64,000 nt of DNA. Source: Rubrivivax sp. Its GTDB lineage: Bacteria; Pseudomonadota; Gammaproteobacteria; Burkholderiales; Burkholderiaceae_C. The notes beneath the pieces were generated by a model. It had not been told where the DNA came from. It ran no database searches and saw nothing but the letters and a program-made list of their open reading frames with translations. Each line of letters begins with the position of its first letter. Within the stretch, counting starts at the first letter, position 1. The translations under genes and the position numbers were made by a program. Below are positions 51,622-60,540 of the stretch, one piece after another. Where the stretch lies: NCBI GenBank assembly GCA_016788525.1, contig JAEUPD010000019.1, forward strand, positions 1 to 64,000, written 5' to 3'.

Positions 51622-52467
51622 ATGCCCGCGCCCACTGACGACCCGCGCACCTGCCCCCATTGCCGCGCCACCATGGCGCCGCTGCAGCTGCGCGCACACA
51701 CCGGGCGCCAGGTGCAGGTGGACCACTGCGCCACCTGCCGCCTGGTGTGGTTCGACACGCTGGAGTCGGTGCAGCTGGCGGGCCTGGGCTGGGTGGAATT
51801 GCTGCGCGAGATGAGCCGCGACGAGACCCGGCCCTCCTCGTCATCGTCGGTGCCGCCGCGGCCGGCCAACCCCGGCTGCCCGGTGTGCGGCGAGCCGCTG
51901 AAGACGGTGCGCAACCTCACCCGCTGGGGCCGCTTCCCGATGCAGGAGTGCCCGGCCGGACACGGCCACCTGCACACCGACGCCGGCCTGCTGGCCGAGC
52001 GCGGCCTGGTGCGTACGCTGCTGCCGCCCGAGCGCGAGGCGCTGCGCACGCAGCGGCGCGCGCTGCACTGCCTGAGCTGCGGCGCACGGGCCGAAGGCGA
52101 CGCCGACGCCTGTGCCTGGTGCGCCACGCCGCTGCTGGTGGTGGACCTGCCGCGCCTGGGCCATGCCTTGCGCCAGCGCGGCGCAGGCGGCGGCGCCACG
52201 CCGCCTGCCGACGGCGTGGCACTGCGTTGGCCCTGCCACGCCTGCGGCACCACGCTCGACCCCACGCGCGCGCCGGCCTGCCCGCAGTGCGGCGCCGGCC
52301 TGCTGGCACCGGCCATCAGCGACCTGCTTCCGCTGCTGGCCACCGCCGAACACGAACTGCGTGCCGCCGCCAACCACCCGCCGCGGCCCAAGCGCACGGC
52401 ACCCGCGCCGCGCAGCTGGCGCGACACGCAGCTGGCCCGGCTTTGGCGGTTCTTCCGGCCCGATTGA
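51622..52467 (+). CDS. Multi-zinc-ribbon protein of unknown function
   Basis: 281 aa with eight CxxC knuckles, enough for about four zinc ribbons: CPHC/CATC (residues 10-40), CPVC with CPAGH (near 90-115), CLSC/CAWC (near 150-170) and CHAC/CPQC (near 210-235). The first ribbon (HCATCRLVWFD) resembles the TFIIB-type Zn ribbon of COG3809 proteins. No catalytic domain is visible; a nucleic-acid or protein-binding role is plausible. The stop codon forms the first bases of a 9-bp tandem repeat. Confidence 0.75.
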   Translation: MPAPTDDPRTCPHCRATMAPLQLRAHTGRQVQVDHCATCRLVWFDTLESVQLAGLGWVELLREMSRDETRPSSSSSVPPRPANPGCPVCGEPLKTVRNLTRWGRFPMQECPAGHGHLHTDAGLLAERGLVRTLLPPEREALRTQRRALHCLSCGARAEGDADACAWCATPLLVVDLPRLGHALRQRGAGGGATPPADGVALRWPCHACGTTLDPTRAPACPQCGAGLLAPAISDLLPLLATAEHELRAAANHPPRPKRTAPAPRSWRDTQLARLWRFFRPD

Positions 52468-52500
52468 AACCACTGAAACCACTGAAACCACTGAAACCAC
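52465..52500. repeat. 9-bp tandem repeat starting in the zinc-ribbon stop codon
   Basis: Four perfect units of TGAAACCAC, the first beginning with the TGA stop of the zinc-ribbon gene, then three decaying units (TGAAGCCAC, TGAGGCCAC, CGAGGCC) up to about 52526. Every perfect unit carries a TGA in the gene's frame. Confidence 0.9.
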
Positions 52501-52590
52501 CTGAAGCCACTGAGGCCACCGAGGCCGCTGCGCCGCCGAACCCTGCGCCGCGCCGAGCGCCGCACGGTGACAAGCCGGTCCACGGCCGCG

Positions 52591-52896
52591 CTACACCGTC
52601 GGCCGCTGCTCGAAGGCCTCGGGCACATCCACCGGGTGCGTGATGGGCAGCACCTCCACGGCGCTCACGCTCGCGGCCGGCGGCCCACGCCGAGCCCAGG
52701 CGACGAGCTGCTGCACGGCGTCAGCACCACCGGCCACCAGCGCCTCGACGAAACCCTCGCGTCGATTTCGCACCCAGCCCTGCACGCCCAGCCGCATGGC
52801 TTCGCGCGCCATGCTCCAGCGGTAGCCCACGCCTTGCACCTGGCCGTGGATCTGCAGCCGCCGGGCCACCTGGGCGTCGTGTTGGGGGGCTGGCAT
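52591..52896 (-). CDS. acyP: Acylphosphatase
   Basis: 101 aa. GQVQGVGYRWSM carries the phosphate-binding loop with Arg26, and WVRNRREGFVEA the catalytic Asn44; both match the family's Arg23 and Asn41. It hydrolyses acyl phosphates such as carbamoyl phosphate. The ATG at 52896 starts at normal family length. It is convergent with the zinc-ribbon gene and divergent from the large helicase gene. Confidence 0.93.
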   Translation of the reverse strand: MPAPQHDAQVARRLQIHGQVQGVGYRWSMAREAMRLGVQGWVRNRREGFVEALVAGGADAVQQLVAWARRGPPAASVSAVEVLPITHPVDVPEAFEQRPTV

Positions 52897-53095
52897 GGAG
52901 GTATTGAGGCCGCGCGCGCTGCGCACATCGGGTGGTGCAACCTTCCGGCTCGCAGTCTAGAAGCTGGGCCCGCGTCTCGCCGATCTGCGGCGTCGCGCCG
53001 CTGAAGGCGATGGTGCCCGGGCCCGCACGCCGCGCACCGCCGCAACCGCCCGGGTGCCGCTCAGAATCGACGCCTGCGCCCCGCCCGGCCCCGCC

Positions 53096-56000
53096 ATGCC
53101 CCCGCCCGCCTCACTGACGCCCACGCAACTGGCCGACCACCTGGCGTGCCCGCACCTCACGCAGCTTCAGCGCCAGCAGCGTGAAGGCACGCTCACCATC
53201 GAGTTCGCCCCCGACCCGCGGCTGGAGGCGCTGCGCCTGCGCGGCCGCCAGCACGAAGACGCCTACGTCCAGCGGCTGCGCGCCGAAGGCCTGAACGTGC
53301 ATGACCTGCGCGACCCGGCCGACGAGCAAGCCGCCCGCGACCCCGCCGCCACGCTGCGCGCGATGCAAGAAGGCTTCGACGTCATCGTCCAGGCACCGCT
53401 GGCCGGCAGCGGGCTCTTCGGCATCGCCGACGTGCTGCGGCGCGTGCCATCCACCGCTTCTTCGCTGCCCGGCTACGCCTACGAGCCAGCCGACACGAAG
53501 CTGTCCGTTGCCACCAAGGCCGGCACCATCCTGCAGCTGGGCGCCTACGCCGAGATGCTGCACGCGATGCAAGGCTGCGTGCCCGAGCGTTTCCACGTCG
53601 TCACGCCCGAGCGCACCGAGACCCACCGCACCGCCGACTACGCCGCCTATCACCGCCATGTGCGCGCCCGGCTGCAGCAGGCGCTGGCCGCCACGCCAGC
53701 GCCTGCCACCTACCCGCACCCGGTGGCGCATTGCGACATCTGCCGCTGCTGGCGCCACTGCGACGCGCAGCGCCGCCGCGACGACCACCCCTCGCTCATT
53801 GCCGGCATCCGCGGCGGCCAGGTGCGCGAGTTCCAGCAGCAGGGGCTGGCGCGCGTCACCGACATCGCGCAGTGCGAAGGCCGCCTGCCCCAGCGGCCCA
53901 ACCGCGGCGCCCCCGCGAGCTACCACCACCTCGGCCAGCAGGCCCGCGTGCAGGTGGCCAGCCGCGGCGCGGCCGTGCCGGCGGTCGAAGCGCTGCCGCC
54001 CGAGCCCGGGCCGGCGCGCGGCCTGGCGCGCCTGCCCGAGCCCACGGCTGGCGACATCTTCCTCGACTTCGAAGGCGACCCCTTCGTCGCCCACGGCGGG
54101 CTGGAGTACCTCACCGGCTGGTGCACGCGCAGCGATGCCGGCGCAACCGTGCTGCGCCAGCTTTGGGCCCTGCGCGGGGCGCAGGAGAAGGCCGCGTTCG
54201 AGACCTTCATCGATTTCGCGCTGGCGTGCGTGCAGCAGCACACCGGCGCCCACATCTACCACTTCGGGGCCTACGAGCCCGCGGCGCTCAAGCGCCTGGC
54301 GGCGCGGCACGGCACGCGCGGCGAAGAGCTGGATCGGCTGCTGCGGGGCCGGCGCTTCGTGGACCTGCACGCCGTGGTGCGCGAGGCCTTCCGCATCGGC
54401 GTGGAACGCTACGGCCTGAAGGAGCTGGAAGCGCTGCACGGCTACACGCGCGCATTCGACCTGCGCGCCGCCGCCGCGGCGCGACGCGACGTGGAGCTGG
54501 CGCTGGAGCTCGGCACGCCCGAGGCGCTGACGCCCGAACTGCGCGACGCCGTCGCGCGCTACAACGCCGACGACTGCCTGTCCACCGAAGCGCTGCGCGG
54601 CTGGCTGGAGCACCGGCGAGATGCCGCCTTGCAGGCCGGCGCCGACCTGCCCCGCCCGGTGCCCGGCGAGCTGGCCCCCAGCGAGGCGGTGGGCGAGCGC
54701 GACGCGCGCATCACCGCGCTGCGCGATGCACTGCGCCACGGCGTGCCCGAAGAACCCGACGCGCGCACACCCGACGAAGCTGTCCGCTGGCTGCTGGCCG
54801 CCCTGCTCGGCTACTTCCGGCAGGAGGGCAAGAACGCGTGGTGGGAGTACTTCCGCCTGCGCGACCTGCCGGTGGAAGAACACCTCGACGAGCGCGAGAT
54901 GATCGGTGGGCTGGAGTTCGTGCAGGAGGTACCGCGGCAGCGCCGTGAAATCAATGCGCGCTGCCTGTTCCGGTTTCCACCACAGGACACGGCGATCGAC
55001 GTCGACCATGTGGTGAAGTGGCCGGTGTTCGGCGCGCCAGGTGAGGAGCCCGAGACGATCGCCGCCACCGTCAAGGAGATCGACCTCGATGCGCGCACGC
55101 TGGTGCTGAGCCTCAACGCCAAGGCGATGGCGGCCCTGCCCACAGCGGTCTTCCGCGACCCGGTGGTCGGCAGCAAGGTGCTCGAGGACTCGCTGCTCGC
55201 CTACGCGCAGCAGGTGCTGGACCAAGGCTTCGAAGCTTCAGACGCCAACGGCGGCGACAACCCCTTCGCCGCGGCGAGTGAACTGCTGCGCAAGCGCCCG
55301 CCGCATCTTGGCAACGGCGACCACGGCGCCGGCGCGGCGGCCGAGCCGCACCCCGCCCGGCCGCTGCGCCGCGAGGGCGAAGGCGCCACCGCGGCCCTCG
55401 TGCGCATGAGCCTGGGCCTGCGCGGGGGCGTGCTGCCCGTGCAGGGCCCACCCGGCAGCGGCAAGACCACCGCCGGCGCGCAGGCCATCCTCGCGCTGGC
55501 CGCGGCCGGCAAGCGCGTGGGCATCACCGCCGTCAGCCACAAGGTCATCGACAACCTGCTGCGCGCCGTGCGCCGCGCCGCGCAGGCCGCGCCCACGCCG
55601 CAGCCGCTGCGCCTGGTGCACAAGGACGACGCCCCGGAGCAGCCCGACGGCATCGAGTACGTCGGCAAGCCGCGTGACGCGATCGAGGCCATCGCCCCCG
55701 GCACCATCGTCGGCGGCACCGCCTGGCTGTGGGCGAGTGCCGATGCGGCGGGCTGCCTCGACATCCTCGTCATCGACGAAGCCGGCCAGATGGCACTGGC
55801 CGTGGCGCTGGCCGCCGCCCGCGCGGCGCGCAACCTGCTGCTGCTGGGCGACCCGCAGCAGCTGGAACAACCCACCCGCGGCGCGCACGAAGAAGGCGCC
55901 GATGTCGCCGCGCTGGTGCACCTGCTGGGGCCCGGCCAGGCCACGCTGCGCCCCGAGCAAGGCCTGTTCCTCGAGCACACCTACCGGCTGCACCCGAGCC

Positions 56001-56635
56001 TGGCCGCCTTCACCTCCGACACCTACTACGAAGGCCGCCTGCGCGCGGCCGATGGTCGCGTAAGGCAGCGCCTGGGCGGCCCCGACGCGCGGCCCGCCGG
56101 CCCGCCGATGCCGTTCGCCGGCGCGGGCCTCTTCCTCGTGGAAGTGCCGCACCAGGGCAACCAGGCCGTGGCGCACGAGGAAGTGCGCGCCGTCGTCGCC
56201 ATCGCCCGCACGCTGCTGCAGCCCGGCACCACCTTCACCAGCCACGAAGGCCACACCCGCGCGCTGACGCCGCAGGACATCCTCGTCGTCGCGCCCTACA
56301 ACGCGCAGGTCAGCGCGCTGCGCCGCGCGCTGGCGCGCGAAGTGCAGGTGCACGCCGTCGGCACGGTGGACAAGTTCCAGGGCCAGGAAGCGCCCGTGGT
56401 CATCTACTCGTGCACCAGCTCCTCGCCCGAAGACGCGCCGCGCGGCATGGCCTTCCTCTACGACCCGCACCGCTTCAACGTGGCCACCAGCCGCGCGCGC
56501 TGCACCGTCATCGTGGTGGCCAGCCCGCGGCTCTTCGAGCCCGACTGCCGCACGCCGCAGCAGATGGCGTGGGCGAACGGGTTCTGCTTGTTCGCGGAGC
56601 GGGCGGCGAAGGTGGGGGTACCCGAGGTGCCGTAG
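53096..56635 (+). CDS. TM0106-like RecB-family nuclease fused to DNA2/NAM7-type helicase
   Basis: 1179 aa. N-terminal RecB-like nuclease with an AddB/Cas4-type iron-sulfur pattern: Cys18 (LACPH) and CxxCx5C in HCDICRCWRHC near 212-221. Next comes an RNase-H-like segment (IFLDFEGDPF; YNADDCLSTE, about 320-510). The C-terminal superfamily 1 helicase has Walker A GPPGSGKTT (about residue 783), VIDEAGQM, GDPQQLEQPT, TYRLHPS, DKFQGQE and NVATSRARC. It should unwind and cut DNA or RNA:DNA hybrids. Its cellular role is not known; similar stand-alone proteins occur widely in bacteria and are not proven defence genes. The ATG at 53096 lies just before the conserved start. Confidence 0.88.
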   Translation: MPPPASLTPTQLADHLACPHLTQLQRQQREGTLTIEFAPDPRLEALRLRGRQHEDAYVQRLRAEGLNVHDLRDPADEQAARDPAATLRAMQEGFDVIVQAPLAGSGLFGIADVLRRVPSTASSLPGYAYEPADTKLSVATKAGTILQLGAYAEMLHAMQGCVPERFHVVTPERTETHRTADYAAYHRHVRARLQQALAATPAPATYPHPVAHCDICRCWRHCDAQRRRDDHPSLIAGIRGGQVREFQQQGLARVTDIAQCEGRLPQRPNRGAPASYHHLGQQARVQVASRGAAVPAVEALPPEPGPARGLARLPEPTAGDIFLDFEGDPFVAHGGLEYLTGWCTRSDAGATVLRQLWALRGAQEKAAFETFIDFALACVQQHTGAHIYHFGAYEPAALKRLAARHGTRGEELDRLLRGRRFVDLHAVVREAFRIGVERYGLKELEALHGYTRAFDLRAAAAARRDVELALELGTPEALTPELRDAVARYNADDCLSTEALRGWLEHRRDAALQAGADLPRPVPGELAPSEAVGERDARITALRDALRHGVPEEPDARTPDEAVRWLLAALLGYFRQEGKNAWWEYFRLRDLPVEEHLDEREMIGGLEFVQEVPRQRREINARCLFRFPPQDTAIDVDHVVKWPVFGAPGEEPETIAATVKEIDLDARTLVLSLNAKAMAALPTAVFRDPVVGSKVLEDSLLAYAQQVLDQGFEASDANGGDNPFAAASELLRKRPPHLGNGDHGAGAAAEPHPARPLRREGEGATAALVRMSLGLRGGVLPVQGPPGSGKTTAGAQAILALAAAGKRVGITAVSHKVIDNLLRAVRRAAQAAPTPQPLRLVHKDDAPEQPDGIEYVGKPRDAIEAIAPGTIVGGTAWLWASADAAGCLDILVIDEAGQMALAVALAAARAARNLLLLGDPQQLEQPTRGAHEEGADVAALVHLLGPGQATLRPEQGLFLEHTYRLHPSLAAFTSDTYYEGRLRAADGRVRQRLGGPDARPAGPPMPFAGAGLFLVEVPHQGNQAVAHEEVRAVVAIARTLLQPGTTFTSHEGHTRALTPQDILVVAPYNAQVSALRRALAREVQVHAVGTVDKFQGQEAPVVIYSCTSSSPEDAPRGMAFLYDPHRFNVATSRARCTVIVVASPRLFEPDCRTPQQMAWANGFCLFAERAAKVGVPEVP

Positions 56636-56645
56636 GCGCGGTGCC

Positions 56646-56660
56646 GGCCGCCCTGCGGCC
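56646..56660. terminator. Hairpin between convergent genes
   Basis: GGCCGC-CCT-GCGGCC, a 6-bp GC stem with a 3-base loop, 11 bases after the helicase stop and 10 bases before the stop of the convergent gene. No T-run follows. Confidence 0.4.
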
Positions 56661-56669
56661 CGCGGCCCT

Positions 56670-58733
56670 TCAGCCCTGCATCCCCCTGAGCTTGTCCAGG
56701 AAACCAGCCCGCTCGCACAGCACATCGATGACCTGGCTCGCCACGATCTGTATGGCCACGCCGTCGATCTCGCGCTGCCACGCGTCGCTGGCCCGTCGGG
56801 CCTGGGCCAGCGTCGCACCGCTGGCGGGCCCTGGCCGCGCGGCAGGGCCGGTCGCCTCCGGCGGGCGCTGCACCAGCTCTGCCTGGGCCTTCCATGCGGC
56901 GTGCCAGGTGCTCGTGCTCGACCATGTGCTGCGGAACGCCTCGGCGATGGCCGTCTGGAGCACACGGTTGGCGCGCAGCTTCTTCAGGAACGTCGTCGGA
57001 TTCACCGGCGGGCGGGGGTTCGGCGCGGGCGGCACAGGTTCGTGCGGCGGCCAGGGAGGATCTCCCCTGCCGGGCAGGCCGGGGCCCTGATTGACCACCC
57101 CCAGCAGGCCCAGCTCCACCAGGCGCTGCGCCGCCATCTCGTACTTGGCCACCGCGGCGGCGCTGAAGACCTCGATGACGAGCGAGGTCTCGCTGTGGAT
57201 GACCGACCGCCCGTGGAACACCGCCTTCCCTTCCACCGCCACTCCCGACGCGTCCGTGGCGCGGAAGCAATAGACGACCGTGGTGTCGCCGTCATAGTCG
57301 GCCGGGTTGCTCCGGAAACCCTCGAACAACCCCTGGCCGACAGGCAACAGCGCCGGGATCTGCACCACGCTGACGGGCAAGCCGTGCCGGTAGGTCGTGA
57401 CGGTGCCCCTGGCCTGTACCGGCGGCACGAGGTTTCTTTCCACCATGCAGGCCATCACCGGCACCACCACGTTGCCCAGGCGGTACTGATCCACCACCGT
57501 CACGACGCCCCTCGTGAGGTCACCTCGTTCGCCCCGGCGATCGCTGACGCGAACGCCGGTGGGCACCGACTCGATCCACCGCGACGGCGACGTGTCCAGC
57601 TGGGTCACCTCTTCGGCCGTCGGGGTCGGCTCCGCCACGAAGACGTCCGAGTCCACCAGCCGCTCGAAGATCACGCCCGGCCTGCCGCTCGTGCGCGGGG
57701 TGCGCAGGTACGGATAGCACTCGTAAGCCGGCGCCGCATCGACCTCGACACTCGCGACGAGCGTCTCGGAGTCCATCAGCCGCACCGAGACCACCGACCG
57801 CGCGCGCGGCAGCTGAAGCGTGAGCGTGGCCGTACCCGCGCGCGCGGCGCACTGCTTGATGTCCCTTGCCCTGGGCAGCCAGTCGCCGAACCTCGGCTGC
57901 GTCGCGGCCGACCAGCGCTGCCCGTTCACCTCCAAAGTGAAGAACGCGATGACGGCGTGCGACCATGTGAACTTCAGCTCATACGAGGCCGCGGCGGCCG
58001 ACACGAACGCCGCACGCGTGCAGCTCTCGATGCGGACCGCGCCTGCCTCGGCATGGGCGAAGGCGCGCCCCTCGTCGTCGAGGAAGAAGGCGTGGAACTC
58101 GTCTCCGCCGCTGTGGGCCATGCCGATCCAGCTGTCGTCGCAGCCGGTGAAGAACGACAGCGTGAGTTCATCGTCACCCGGGAAGTTCGGGTCGTAGATG
58201 CACAGCGTGACCTTGCGGATGCCGGCCTTGCGGGTGCCGTGCACCCACTCCCCGTCTCGCAGGCCACGCTCTTCGAAGCCATAGGCCACCACGCGGTGGT
58301 TGTCCTTCAGGTGCCAGGGGTTGAAGTCGTTGGACGACGCGATCAGCGTCAGCGTCACCGGATGCCCCGCTTCGAGCTTTTCGCGCACGCCAGGCCACGC
58401 CAGCTGGGTCCTGTGGCCCAGCGAGTGATAGGGATTCCAGCGGTGGCTGAGGTCGGGGCTTTGCTGCCAGGTGAAGATCTGCGCCAGCGTCGCCGGCGGC
58501 AGCGACAGCACCTGCACGCCCAGGATCTCCTCGTACAGCGGGTCGCCCTGCACGGGCGTCGCGGCCGGCTCCAGCGCGATGACGCTGCCCGCGTAGAAGC
58601 GGCGCAGCGCCGTCCAGCACATGCCGCCGCAGAAGCCCATCTTCATCGACGCATCGTCGAAGGCGAGGTCGTACGAGAACGAGTTTCCGAAAGGCCAGCC
58701 GTGGATCGACGGCCTGAAGTCGGTGCGCTTCAT
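56670..58733 (-). CDS. C39-like cysteine-protease-fold protein of unknown function
   Basis: 687 aa. The first 200 residues show a papain/C39-like signature: Cys35 in GFCGGMCWTALRRFYAG, His146 in DNHRVVAYGFE and the Asp/Asn pair in YDPNFPGDD (Asp181, Asn183). The rest consists of beta-rich segments, a Pro-rich linker (near 600) and a helical end. There is no signal peptide. The fold suggests a thiol hydrolase; no substrate can be proposed. The ATG at 58733 starts the conserved region, while longer frames read into the upstream gap. Confidence 0.72.
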   Translation of the reverse strand: MKRTDFRPSIHGWPFGNSFSYDLAFDDASMKMGFCGGMCWTALRRFYAGSVIALEPAATPVQGDPLYEEILGVQVLSLPPATLAQIFTWQQSPDLSHRWNPYHSLGHRTQLAWPGVREKLEAGHPVTLTLIASSNDFNPWHLKDNHRVVAYGFEERGLRDGEWVHGTRKAGIRKVTLCIYDPNFPGDDELTLSFFTGCDDSWIGMAHSGGDEFHAFFLDDEGRAFAHAEAGAVRIESCTRAAFVSAAAASYELKFTWSHAVIAFFTLEVNGQRWSAATQPRFGDWLPRARDIKQCAARAGTATLTLQLPRARSVVSVRLMDSETLVASVEVDAAPAYECYPYLRTPRTSGRPGVIFERLVDSDVFVAEPTPTAEEVTQLDTSPSRWIESVPTGVRVSDRRGERGDLTRGVVTVVDQYRLGNVVVPVMACMVERNLVPPVQARGTVTTYRHGLPVSVVQIPALLPVGQGLFEGFRSNPADYDGDTTVVYCFRATDASGVAVEGKAVFHGRSVIHSETSLVIEVFSAAAVAKYEMAAQRLVELGLLGVVNQGPGLPGRGDPPWPPHEPVPPAPNPRPPVNPTTFLKKLRANRVLQTAIAEAFRSTWSSTSTWHAAWKAQAELVQRPPEATGPAARPGPASGATLAQARRASDAWQREIDGVAIQIVASQVIDVLCERAGFLDKLRGMQG

Positions 58734-58963
58734 GATCGGCTTGCCCCTTCCCGCGCGGCCCGCCTGCATCGGACCACAGCCGCGCAAGGGAACTGTCGGG
58801 CGCCCGCGGGCCCGAGCCGTTGAGCGGGCGCAACGAGGGCGCGCCACGGGTCCGGCGCGAGCCGGCGGGCCCCTCGAGGCGCCGGCCGGCCTGGCTGACT
58901 TCGCTACATTCGAAGCCCGATCGAGAACGCGGCACGCGACCCCCCTGCACCTGGGAGACGGAC

Positions 58964-59689
58964 ATGAGCACCCCCGAGAACACCCGCGAAGGCCGCGTGG
59001 CCGTGCTCGTGGACTGTGACAACACCAGTCCCGAGATCCTCGAACACGCGCTGCGCGTGGTGGCGCAGTTCGGCCGCGTGGTGCTGCGCCGCGGCTACGG
59101 CAACCACGCCACACTGGCCAACAAGTGGCAGGAGGCGCTGGTGCGCCTGGCCTTCACCCCCTGCCTGCAGTACCAGTACGCCAGCGGCAAGAACACCTCC
59201 GACATCGCGCTGGCGCTGGACGCGCTGGAGGCGCTGTTCGACGCCCGCGCCGACACCTTCTGCCTCGTCACCAGCGACTCCGACTTCGCATACCTTTGCC
59301 GCAAGCTGCGCGAGCGCGGCGCCACGGTGCACATCGTGGGTGAGGCCAAGTCGCCCGATGCGCTGCGCAATGCCAGCGACCAGTTCTTCGAGTGGCAGCC
59401 TTCAGACCCGGCAGCCGCGGCGGAAGCCACCAAGGCCGCTGCGCGCAAGCAGCCGGTCAAGGGGCGGCCCAAGAGCGTGGCCGCGGCAGTCACGCTGCTG
59501 GCCGCCGACACATCGGAAGGCCGGGTCGGCCTGGGCGCGCTCGGCCAATATCTCAAGCGCACCGACCCGGCGTTCTCCACCAAGGCCTTCGGCTACTCGG
59601 GCCTGCTCGACATGGTCAAGGCCTATCCCGACCTGCGGGTCGAAGGCGACGGAGCGGGCCACTGGGTCAGCGTGAAGCCACGGGGCTGA
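58964..59689 (+). CDS. NYN-domain RNase-like protein with OST-HTH/LOTUS domain
   Basis: 241 aa. The NYN (PIN-like) domain spans about 8-145: VAVLVDCDNTSPEILEHAL, GKNTSDIALALDAL and LVTSDSDFAYLCRKLRERG supply the acidic metal-binding residues of this nuclease fold. A basic linker leads to a C-terminal OST-HTH/LOTUS domain (about 175-240), thought to bind RNA. GGGAGA at 58953-58958 supports the ATG. It is likely an RNA-processing or RNA-decay factor. It opens a plus-strand pair with the DUF433 gene 60 bases on. Confidence 0.88.
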   Translation: MSTPENTREGRVAVLVDCDNTSPEILEHALRVVAQFGRVVLRRGYGNHATLANKWQEALVRLAFTPCLQYQYASGKNTSDIALALDALEALFDARADTFCLVTSDSDFAYLCRKLRERGATVHIVGEAKSPDALRNASDQFFEWQPSDPAAAAEATKAAARKQPVKGRPKSVAAAVTLLAADTSEGRVGLGALGQYLKRTDPAFSTKAFGYSGLLDMVKAYPDLRVEGDGAGHWVSVKPRG

Positions 59690-59749
59690 GGCCCGCCGCC
59701 GCCGCGGGGACAATCGCGGCCCGCGATACGTTGTCGGAGCCTCACCACC

Positions 59750-60439
59750 ATGAAACCCGACCCCCGCGCCCTTCGCAACCAACCCGCCTACGGTGCCACC
59801 GAGGCCGCGCGCTACCTGCGCCTGCCAGTGGCCACGCTGCGCACCTGGCTCGTCGGGCGCGCCTACCCCAAGGGCGGCGAGCAGGCCACATTTCACCCGC
59901 TCATCAAGCCCGCGTGCGGCCAGCCGCTGCAGCTCTCTTTCTTCAACCTCATCGAGGCGCATGTGCTGCGCGCCCTGCGCACCGAACACGGCGTGGCGCT
60001 GCCCGAGCTGCGCAAGGCCATCGCCTACGCGCAGAAGAAGCTCGACATCGACCGCCTGCTGCTCAGCCAGGAGTTGCGCACGCACGCCGGCCAGGTTTTC
60101 CTCGACCGCTACCTCGAACTCATCAACCTCAGTGCTTCGGGCCAGCTGGCCATGCGCCGCCTGTTCGAAGATCACTTGAAGCGCGTCGAGTGGGACGAGT
60201 GGAAGTTCCCCGTCCGGCTGTACCCCTACGTCGACGGCACCCGCGGCGGCAGCGATCACCCCATCGCCATCGACCCGCAGGTGGCCTTCGGCCGCCCGGT
60301 CATCCAGCGCGTCGGCGTCTCCACAGCGGCCATTGCCGACCGCATCGATGCCGGCGAGAAAGTGGCCGACCTCGCCGCCGACTATGACCTCTCGCCCGAG
60401 GAGATCGAGCAAGCCGTGCTGTACTCGCGCGCGGCTTGA
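59750..60439 (+). CDS. DUF433 antitoxin-like protein with MerR-like HTH
   Basis: 229 aa. A MerR-like helix-turn-helix (YGATEAARYLRLPVATLRTW, about 14-33) comes first; a DUF433 domain comes last (IDPQVAFGRPVIQRVGVSTAAI, then LAADYDLSPEEIEQAVLYS). Proteins of this kind are antitoxins encoded just before a PIN-like toxin gene. Here the toxin gene that follows is cut off after about 20 codons, leaving an orphan antitoxin that may still act as a DNA-binding protein. Confidence 0.82.
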   Translation: MKPDPRALRNQPAYGATEAARYLRLPVATLRTWLVGRAYPKGGEQATFHPLIKPACGQPLQLSFFNLIEAHVLRALRTEHGVALPELRKAIAYAQKKLDIDRLLLSQELRTHAGQVFLDRYLELINLSASGQLAMRRLFEDHLKRVEWDEWKFPVRLYPYVDGTRGGSDHPIAIDPQVAFGRPVIQRVGVSTAAIADRIDAGEKVADLAADYDLSPEEIEQAVLYSRAA

Positions 60440-60451
60440 GGCGGGCAGGCC

Positions 60452-60540
60452 TTGAGCCTCGTCTTCTTCACCGACCGCGACCTGGGCAAGCAGTTTCCGG
60501 CGCTGCTGGCGGGGTCTGCCGACTTCAGCGTGTTCCGGCC
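60452..60540 (+). pseudogene. Truncated PIN-like toxin remnant
   Basis: From a TTG at 60452 the frame reads SLVFFTDRDLGKQFPALLAG, a typical start of the PIN-like toxins encoded after DUF433 antitoxins (the DRD gives the first acidic residues). Similarity stops at about 60512, where the sequence passes into the 3' end of the convergent PIN gene (stop at 60525). The remaining 80 per cent or so of the toxin is missing. The frame stays open to 60766, but only as the shadow of that gene. Confidence 0.7.

Noticed and set aside
55238..56965. 575-codon minus-strand frame opposite the helicase domain
   Set aside because: Shadow of the helicase; no motifs of its own.
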